From positions 124,001 to 188,000 of the forward strand of contig NZ_JAAOTJ010000002.1 in NCBI RefSeq assembly GCF_011297335.1: 64,000 nucleotides of DNA. Reading direction: 5' to 3'. The position numbers were made by a program, and so were the translations under genes. The notes under the pieces are model-generated. The model saw only the letters and a program-made list of their open reading frames with translations, was not told the DNA's origin and made no database searches. Source of the stretch: Catellatospora methionotrophica (GTDB taxonomy: Bacteria; Actinomycetota; Actinomycetes; Mycobacteriales; Micromonosporaceae). Of this stretch, positions 58,976 to 64,000 are shown piece by piece (position 1 is the first letter of the stretch; every line of letters starts with the position of its first letter).

Positions 58976-59599
58976 ATGGAGTCGAGTCTGCGCGCCCGGA
59001 TCAGGGCGGGCGATGCCAGCGCGTTCGCCGAGCTGTTCGACCAGTACGCGCGGTCGGTCTACAACCACGCGTTCCGGCTCACCGCCGACTGGTCGACCGC
59101 GGAGGACGTGATGGCCGCCACGTACCTGCAGGCCTGGCGCTCGCGGGACCGGATCAGCGACGACGGCGGCTCGCTGCGGCCGTGGCTGCTCGGCATCGCC
59201 ACCAACGAGGCACGTAACCACACCCGCAGCAACCGCCGCTACCGGGCCGCGGCGTCGGCGCTGCACGCGGCCGAGTTCACCGCGCCCGACCACGCCGACG
59301 AGGTCGCCGGGCGGCTCGACGACAGCGGTCGGCTCACCGCCGCGATCGACGCGCTGGCGTCGCTGCGCCGCCAGGAGCGGGAGGTGATCACGCTGTGCCT
59401 GTGGGAGGGCCTGGAGTACGAGGCCGCCGCGCAGGCGCTGGGCATCCCGGTCGGCACGGTGCGGTCCCGGCTCTCGCGGGCGCGGACCAAACTGCGGCAG
59501 CTCGTCGACGACAGACCGCGATCAGCACGGAACCCGGCCGGTCCTGCCGGACAGATGAAAGACACCACCGTTCGTCTGGCAGAGGAGGGCCACCGATGA
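58976..59599 (+). CDS. ECF-type RNA polymerase sigma factor
   Basis: A 207-residue sigma-70 family member of the extracytoplasmic-function class. Region 2 (about 14-80) has FAELFDQYARSVYNHAFRLTADWSTAEDVMAATYLQAWRSRDRI, and region 4 (about 122-175) SLRRQEREVITLCLWEGLEYEAAAQALGIPVGTVRSRLSRARTKLRQLV. A short tail follows. The ATG at 58976 is preferred over GTG 58970. Its stop overlaps the ATG of the next gene (ATGA). That gene encodes a membrane protein, the usual position of an anti-sigma factor. Confidence 0.94.
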   Translation: MESSLRARIRAGDASAFAELFDQYARSVYNHAFRLTADWSTAEDVMAATYLQAWRSRDRISDDGGSLRPWLLGIATNEARNHTRSNRRYRAAASALHAAEFTAPDHADEVAGRLDDSGRLTAAIDALASLRRQEREVITLCLWEGLEYEAAAQALGIPVGTVRSRLSRARTKLRQLVDDRPRSARNPAGPAGQMKDTTVRLAEEGHR

Positions 59600-60369
59600 A
59601 GCACCCGCCGCTGGATCCGTCCGAGTGGGCGGAGCTCGCCGAACTGCTGCCCGACCCCGGCCAGCGTGAGCTGCCCCCGGGACGCCGCGAACTGCACCGC
59701 GAGCGCCTGCTGTCGGCGATCACCGAGCCCGCCCGGACCGCCGTCCCGGCGCGCCGTACGCCCCGGTGGGGCCTGCTGCGGCCCGCCCTGGCGACGGCCG
59801 CGCTGGTCGCCGTCGCGGGCACGGTCGCGGCGGTGATCGCGACCGGCGGCGGCGATCCCGTGGTCGCGATCCCGACGCCGGGCGCCTCCACCCCGGCCGC
59901 CGAACCCACCGGCGGGGGAGCCTCGCTCAAGATCCGGGCGTACGGCACCGTCCGCCAGCTCACCGACACCGCCGACCTGGTGGTGCGCGGCGACGTGCTG
60001 CGCGTCGACGGGGCCGGGGCCGACCGGACGGCGGTGTTCGGCGTCGCCGAGGTGCTCTACCGGCTGCCCCGGCTGCCCGCGACCGCCGTCATCACGCTGC
60101 GGGTGCCCGAGGTCTCGGTAATGTCCCGGCTGGAGGGCGGCCAGCACGCGGTCCTCTACCTCAGCGCCGACGATCCGCAGGCGGCCGTGCCCGTCTACAC
60201 CCCGCTCAGCGGTGACTTCGGCGTGTTCGACGTCACCGGCGACACGGTCACGGCGCGCTCGTCGATGTTCTCGGTCAGCGGGCTGCGGGAAGAGGACGCG
60301 ACCGCCGCCGACCGGCGGTTCACCGCGACACTGGCGGAACTGCGCGCGCTCGCCCGCGAACGCGGCTGA
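59596..60369 (+). CDS. Membrane partner of the ECF sigma factor with extracytoplasmic domain
   Basis: A 257-residue single-pass protein. The cytoplasmic part (1-55: DPSEWAELAELLPDPGQRELPPGRRELHRERLLSAI) resembles the amino ends of CU044_5270-like proteins that follow sigma genes. The helix is at about 62-82 (LATAALVAVAGTVAAVIA). The outside domain (about 112-257) begins YGTVRQLTDTADLVVRGDVL and contains LSGDFGVFDVTG. The same domain recurs in the next gene. The ATG overlaps the sigma stop, and GGAGGG lies upstream. It may act as anti-sigma factor, but no zinc-binding ZAS motif is seen. Confidence 0.8.
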   Translation: MKHPPLDPSEWAELAELLPDPGQRELPPGRRELHRERLLSAITEPARTAVPARRTPRWGLLRPALATAALVAVAGTVAAVIATGGGDPVVAIPTPGASTPAAEPTGGGASLKIRAYGTVRQLTDTADLVVRGDVLRVDGAGADRTAVFGVAEVLYRLPRLPATAVITLRVPEVSVMSRLEGGQHAVLYLSADDPQAAVPVYTPLSGDFGVFDVTGDTVTARSSMFSVSGLREEDATAADRRFTATLAELRALARERG

Positions 60370-60531
60370 GCGACGCCGACCGCTGGGCGGCGCCTCACCG
60401 CGAGCGCGCCCGGGAATCAGTCCGGGAAAATCGGGAACTCGGCGGCCGGGACGCACAGATACATGGCGAAAGCAGCGCCGTGGTCCGGGCGGGAACCGCG
60501 TGGACCGGCGCCGAGACGCTAGGAGCGTGCC

Positions 60532-61125
60532 ATGAACGACCACCCCCACCGCACCCGCGCTCTGGCAGCGACCGTGGCCCTGTTCGCCGCGGCCGGGCTG
60601 GCCGCCTGCACCGCCGACCCGGCCACCCCGGCGGCGGCTCCGGCCACCAGCGCGGCCGCCGCGCCGAGCGAGCCCGCCGCGCCGCCGATCAAGGGCAAGC
60701 TGCGCGGGTACACCACGGTCAAGGAACTGACCGCCGCCGCCGACGTCATCGCCCGCGGGCAGGTCGAGGCGAGCGGGTTCCGGGTCGACGAGGTGCTGCG
60801 CGCCGCCAACGGAGCCACCGCCAAGGCCGGGGACCGGATCACCCTCACCGGCCTCAACGGCCAGACCGTCGACATGGCGCACATGTCGAAGCTGGAGCCC
60901 GGCCAGACGGTCGTGCTCTACCTGGCCCAGGACGGGGACGCGTTCGCCACGCTGAGCGGCGACTTCGGCGTGTTCGACGTGACCGGTTCCGACGACGCGG
61001 CCTCCGCGACGACGCGCTCGCAGGCGATGGCCGTCAGCGGCCTGCTCGCCGAGGACCCGGCCGCCTCGAGCAAGGGCTTCCGCACCACGCTCGGCCAACT
61101 GCGCGCCGTCGCCGCCCAGGCCTGA
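60532..61125 (+). CDS. Lipoprotein paralogous to the sigma-partner outside domain
   Basis: A 197-residue lipoprotein. The lipobox LAACT is near residue 26, followed by an Ala/Pro-rich spacer (to about 55). The folded domain (about 59-197) aligns with the outside domain of the preceding protein: YTTVKELTAAADVIARGQV with YGTVRQLTDTADLVVRGDV, then LSGDFGVFDVTG identical in both, and the closing MAVSGLLAEDPAA...FRTTLGQLRAVAAQ. TAGGAG precedes the ATG. The 162-base spacer suggests its own promoter or weak coupling. Probably a ligand- or stress-sensing domain duplicated between membrane and lipid anchor. Confidence 0.82.
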   Translation: MNDHPHRTRALAATVALFAAAGLAACTADPATPAAAPATSAAAAPSEPAAPPIKGKLRGYTTVKELTAAADVIARGQVEASGFRVDEVLRAANGATAKAGDRITLTGLNGQTVDMAHMSKLEPGQTVVLYLAQDGDAFATLSGDFGVFDVTGSDDAASATTRSQAMAVSGLLAEDPAASSKGFRTTLGQLRAVAAQA

Positions 61126-61155
61126 TGGGCAGCCTGCCGCCGCCCACCCCTCTGC

Positions 61156-61218
61156 CGCAACTCTTAAGGAGTCACGCCTTCGGACAGACACGCAGGCCGC
61201 GACTCTTTAAGAGTTGCG
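61156..61218. repeat. Palindrome with CGCAACTCTTAA arms
   Basis: 18-base arms CGCAACTCTTAAGGAGTC (61156-61173) and GACTCTTTAAGAGTTGCG (61201-61218) pair with a single G-U step; the outer TTAA-bearing part is itself nearly palindromic. It follows the lipoprotein gene and may terminate it; the design also looks like a mobile palindromic element. Confidence 0.7.
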
Positions 61219-61327
61219 CCGGGGGTGGGCGGCGCGTGGGACCCCCAGGCCGGCGAGGGCCGGACTCGCACCCGCCTCGATGGCATCGGGGCGGGTGTGG
61301 CGGGTGACTGCCCGGTAGCTTGTGCGG

Positions 61328-61654
61328 ATGACCCCGTTCATGGTGGCCGCCGTCGTTCTGATGCTCGTGCGGATCGGCGTGTGGATCTCCCGGCGGCGCC
61401 GGCGCGTCGACCCGAAGGACCTGCTCGGGTCCGCGCTCGCGGTGCGGGCGGCGGCGCACGCCCGGACGGCCGCCCCGGATCCGGACGCCGTCGCGCTGGT
61501 GCAGCAGGTGCGGATGCTCCTGGACCGGCGGCGACTCGTCCAGGCCGTGAAGGTCTGGCGCGACGCGACCGGGGTCCCCTGGGCCGACGCGGTCAAGGCC
61601 GTAACGCAGATCGAGAACGGCACGATGCCGATGCCGCCGCCCGGACAACGGTAG
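61328..61654 (+). CDS. Small membrane protein with ribosomal L7/L12-like C-terminal domain
   Basis: A 108-residue protein. One membrane helix (about 4-22: PFMVAAVVLMLVRIGVWI) is followed by a basic patch RRRRR. The C-terminal part (about 56-97) reads VALVQQVRMLLDRRRLVQAVKVWRDATGVPWADAVKAVTQIE. This is very like the L7/L12 C-terminal fold (K-x-x-A-I-K-x-x-R-x-x-T-G-x-x-L-x-E-A-K-x-x-V), which in ribosomes recruits factors. Similar short membrane-anchored forms are widespread in actinobacteria, of unknown role. Start uncertain (ATG 61328 or GTG 61322); the ribosome site is weak. Confidence 0.78.
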   Translation: MTPFMVAAVVLMLVRIGVWISRRRRRVDPKDLLGSALAVRAAAHARTAAPDPDAVALVQQVRMLLDRRRLVQAVKVWRDATGVPWADAVKAVTQIENGTMPMPPPGQR

Positions 61655-61659
61655 GCCGG

Positions 61660-62427
61660 TCAGTCGGCGAAGACGCGGCTCTCGGCGTCGGCGACGACCT
61701 CGTCCGGCGTCGGCGGGGTCAGCAGGTAGCGCACGACGGTGTCGCCGCTCGGGTCGCCGGTCGTCCGGCAGCGGTCGACCGCCTCCTGGACGTCGTACCG
61801 GGTAGCGCGCAGGTCGACGCCGGGGCCGAGCAGGGCCCAGTAGGCGGTGCCGGGTGCGCCCAGGTGGTAGGGCAGGCCGACGCTGCCGGGGTTGACGCTG
61901 CGCCGCTCGGCGACCTGGCGGTCGAACTGCAGGTGGGTGTGCCCGGTGACGATGACCTGCTCGTCGACGTCACGGGACAGGTCGGCGAACCGCTCCTCGG
62001 ACGTCTGCGGCGTCACGCACTCGGTGTCGTCGCGCGGTGAGCCGTGGCAGAACCGCACCGCGCCCAGGCCGGTCACGTCGACGACGACGCTGAGCGGGAA
62101 CGTGGCAAGGAACTCGACCGCTTCGGGCGTGTGCTGCCGGACCATCCACGGGTCGCGGGGGCGGGTGTGCTCACGTTCGCCACGGGCCAGCTCGACGACG
62201 GCACGGTCGGCATTGCCGCGTACTAACACCGCCCGCCGCCCCAGCTCCCGTACCAGGTCGACGGTGGTCTGCGGTTCGGGTCCCCAGCTCAGGTCGCCCA
62301 GGAACACGATCAGGTCGACGCCGACGGCGGCGACCTCGTCGAGCACCGCGAGCAGCGCGGGCACGTTGCCGTGCACGTCGGCCAGGGCCGCGACCCGCGA
62401 CACCGGGCCGAAACGAGCAGTCGTCAC
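61660..62427 (-). CDS. Metallophosphoesterase (YfcE/calcineurin-like)
   Basis: A 255-residue phosphoesterase. Metal ligands are visible in the standard order: ADVHGN (Asp-x-His), GDLSWGP, GNADRAV (the GNxD/H block, here GNAD), CHGSPRDDTE and GHTHLQF. The domain resembles diadenosine tetraphosphatase or YfcE-type nucleotide/cyclic-nucleotide phosphodiesterases with two metals. The GTG at 62427 has AGGA eight bases upstream. It converges on the L7/L12-like gene with only five bases between stops, and it follows the FAD oxidoreductase gene by 13 bases on the same strand. Confidence 0.92.
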   Translation of the reverse strand: MTTARFGPVSRVAALADVHGNVPALLAVLDEVAAVGVDLIVFLGDLSWGPEPQTTVDLVRELGRRAVLVRGNADRAVVELARGEREHTRPRDPWMVRQHTPEAVEFLATFPLSVVVDVTGLGAVRFCHGSPRDDTECVTPQTSEERFADLSRDVDEQVIVTGHTHLQFDRQVAERRSVNPGSVGLPYHLGAPGTAYWALLGPGVDLRATRYDVQEAVDRCRTTGDPSGDTVVRYLLTPPTPDEVVADAESRVFAD

Positions 62428-62440
62428 ACCGCCGATCCTG

Positions 62441-64000
62441 TCACGCCGCGACGAAGCGGGCGGCGTCGGCGACCACGTACCCGTCGGTGGCCTCGGTGCG
62501 GATCAGCACGCTGGCGGCGGTGGGGGAGGACCCGGCGGGCAGGGTGAACGTGCCCAGTGACACCCACTGGCCGCCGCCGGTGCGCTGGTCGACGGTGCGG
62601 GTGGTGACCGTGCCGCCCGCGCAGACGTCGACGGGCACGTTGCTCGCCCGGTTGGCGTGCGACGTCCACCGCAGGAACACCTGGTAGGAGCCGGTCACCG
62701 GGATCGCCGGGGTGAACCGCAGCCGGTTGACGCCCTTGTTGGTGTTGTCGTCGTGCTCGTAGTCCGCGCCGTGGTATCCGGCGATCGAGGTGGACTTCAG
62801 CCAGACACCCGCCCGGGTCACCCCGGCCGACGTCGAACTGTCCACGACGATCTCGCCGGGCGTGGTGAGCGGCCAGGTCAGCAGCTGCCCGTCGGCGCGC
62901 AGCCGGGCCTGCAGGGACGCGATCGGCACCTGCTGCACGGCCGACCCGGCGGTGATCGCCAGGTGCGCGGCGGTCGCCGCCGACTGCGCGAGGATCATGA
63001 ACACGGGTTCCATCCGGATCGAGCCGTACGCGATGTGGCTCGCCGACAGGCACACCGGCACCAGCAGGTTCGCGCACTGCGACTCCACGGGCACGATCGA
63101 GCGGTAGCTGATCCCGAACGGCTGCGGCACACCGATCTGCACGTCGCCCTCGTTCTTCAGCGCACCCGCGACCACGACGCGCTGGCAGTTGTGCGAGTCC
63201 ATGGTGTAGCTGGCCAGCCCGACCGAGTCGGCCGCGGTCCGGCCGCCGCGGCAGTCGGCCTCGGTCATCACGTACGCCGAGACCATGCGCCGCGCCTCGC
63301 GGATGTACAGCTGGGTCGGCCAGCCGCCGTTGCCGGTGAACTCGTCGGCGGCCAGGCCCCACGACGCGGTCGCGCTGCGCACCGAGGCGGGCAGGCGCGG
63401 GTCGTTGGCCAGGAACCACATGAGTCCCTGCTGGTAGACGCGGTGCTCCTCGACCATGCTCGCGCGGGTGGCGTACGACGCGGTCGGGTAGGTGTAGTTC
63501 TGGCCGATGAAGTCGGTGGAGAACGCCCCGTCGTTGTTGGAGTCGGTCTTGCCGCCGCCGACCTGGTGCGTGGTGAAGAACGGGCCGGTGTATCCGGCCT
63601 GCACGTAGCGGGCCAGCGGCTCGTAGCCGATCGCGTCGTAGCCCGTGGGCTTGGCGAACGGGATCCGGTTGGCGGCCTGGGTCAGGCACATCCGGAAGTT
63701 GTAGGCCTGGATCCGCCCGTCCCCGCTGCCGGTGGGCGCGACCGGGGCCGCCGAGATGCCGGGCAGCAGCCCGCTGGCCGCGCTGCCCGCGGTCACGTAC
63801 GGGTCCACGAACCGGTTGAACTGGTGCCCGCTGCGCAGCTGCACCCCGTTGATCGTCTCGCCGTAGGCGCTGTTGGCCTCGCGCCCCGCCGTCCAGCCGA
63901 CCCCGGCCCGCGCCATCAGGTCACCCTCGTACGTCGCGTCGACGAACATCGGCGCCCGGAACGCCTGACCGTTGTCGCAGGCCAGCTCCGTGATCCGGTT
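62441..64000 (-). CDS. FAD-dependent oxidoreductase with C-terminal golvesin-like domain (5' end outside window)
   Basis: Partial gene; 519 codons visible, open to the right edge. The part present begins NRITELACDNGQAFRAPMFVDATYEGDLMARAGV, the mid-section of FAD_oxidored-family (PF12831-type) enzymes in which VDATYEGDLMARAGV is conserved. RESQ-like segments (AREARRMVSAYVMTEADCRGGR; NCQRVVVAG; PVCLSASHIAYGSIRMEPVFMILAQSAATAAHLAI) continue the family. The last 130 residues (about from VVDSSTSAGVTRAGVWLKSTSIAGYHGADYEHDDNTNKG) match the beta-sandwich golvesin/xanthan-lyase CBD-like domain, often in secreted polysaccharide-degrading proteins. The FAD-binding N terminus is outside. Export and sugar substrate are inferred. 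Confidence 0.87.
   Translation of the reverse strand, partial: NRITELACDNGQAFRAPMFVDATYEGDLMARAGVGWTAGREANSAYGETINGVQLRSGHQFNRFVDPYVTAGSAASGLLPGISAAPVAPTGSGDGRIQAYNFRMCLTQAANRIPFAKPTGYDAIGYEPLARYVQAGYTGPFFTTHQVGGGKTDSNNDGAFSTDFIGQNYTYPTASYATRASMVEEHRVYQQGLMWFLANDPRLPASVRSATASWGLAADEFTGNGGWPTQLYIREARRMVSAYVMTEADCRGGRTAADSVGLASYTMDSHNCQRVVVAGALKNEGDVQIGVPQPFGISYRSIVPVESQCANLLVPVCLSASHIAYGSIRMEPVFMILAQSAATAAHLAITAGSAVQQVPIASLQARLRADGQLLTWPLTTPGEIVVDSSTSAGVTRAGVWLKSTSIAGYHGADYEHDDNTNKGVNRLRFTPAIPVTGSYQVFLRWTSHANRASNVPVDVCAGGTVTTRTVDQRTGGGQWVSLGTFTLPAGSSPTAASVLIRTEATDGYVVADAARFVAA

Overview
The window reads as chromosomal DNA of a high-GC, spore-forming-type actinobacterium, most likely a soil or plant-litter member of the Micromonosporaceae (inference). 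The basis is very high GC with strong third-position bias, many GTG and TTG starts behind clear GGAGG-type sites, a Spo0M-like protein, and secreted polysaccharide hydrolases with actinobacterial CBM2, CBM13 and AbfB modules. No rRNA, tRNA, CRISPR array, prophage or insertion sequence was recognised.

Layout. 1-10.3 kb: SDR tail, alpha/beta hydrolase, GH12-FN3-CBM2 cellulase with a CebR-type operator, a RecQ helicase, a GH26-type enzyme with a ricin lectin tail, and three secreted or lipid-anchored proteins (three-repeat protein, double META lipoprotein, VWA/Calx-beta protein). 10.6-18.4 kb: nitrilase-family amidohydrolase, a decayed methyltransferase, a NarL-type two-component pair divergent from a MacB-like ABC exporter, a membrane protein and a DUF305 lipoprotein. 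18.4-28.1 kb: chitin/cellulose-active LPMO, a fused four-domain ABC exporter, a DEDDh exonuclease with BRCT, GNAT, a HEAT-repeat protein, a CBM2-GH5 endoglucanase and a methyltransferase. 28.2-31.3 kb: MMPL exporter divergent from its TetR regulator across an array of 23-bp operator-like units. 31.3-41 kb: a repeat-rich gap, an SDR / nitronate monooxygenase-like / SnoaL-like operon, an EAL-DICT protein, alcohol dehydrogenase, Bax-inhibitor-like and Spo0M-like proteins, MerR, a decayed DUF3592 gene, a histidine-rich methyltransferase and an XRE-cupin regulator.

41.6-45.8 kb: an Rrf2 regulator convergent with a four-gene sulfate ABC transporter (binding protein, CysT, CysW, CysA) whose genes all overlap by 4-8 bases. 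46.5-47.7 kb: haloperoxidase-like hydrolase plus ABM-domain protein. 47.7-50.7 kb: a tightly coupled operon of XRE regulator, ImmA/IrrE-type peptidase, MAB_1171c-like membrane protein and MpaB-like oxygenase, next to a short second-type Rho factor. This operon is the best candidate for a poorly described system. 53-57.4 kb: three consecutive secreted GH43 enzymes with lectin/AbfB modules, apparently for arabinan or arabinoxylan, under a perfect LacI-type palindrome. 57.9-61.1 kb: an ECF sigma factor, a membrane partner and a lipoprotein that share a duplicated extracytoplasmic domain. The window ends in an L7/L12-like membrane protein, a phosphoesterase and a secreted-type FAD oxidoreductase that runs off the end.

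Between the genes there are many perfect hairpins serving as terminators, and at least two families of dispersed palindromes. One has five copies built around GATC...GTTTCG arms, found only in intergenic DNA. Start sites were chosen from visible ribosome-binding sites. Product names rest on motif recognition by eye, not on a database search.
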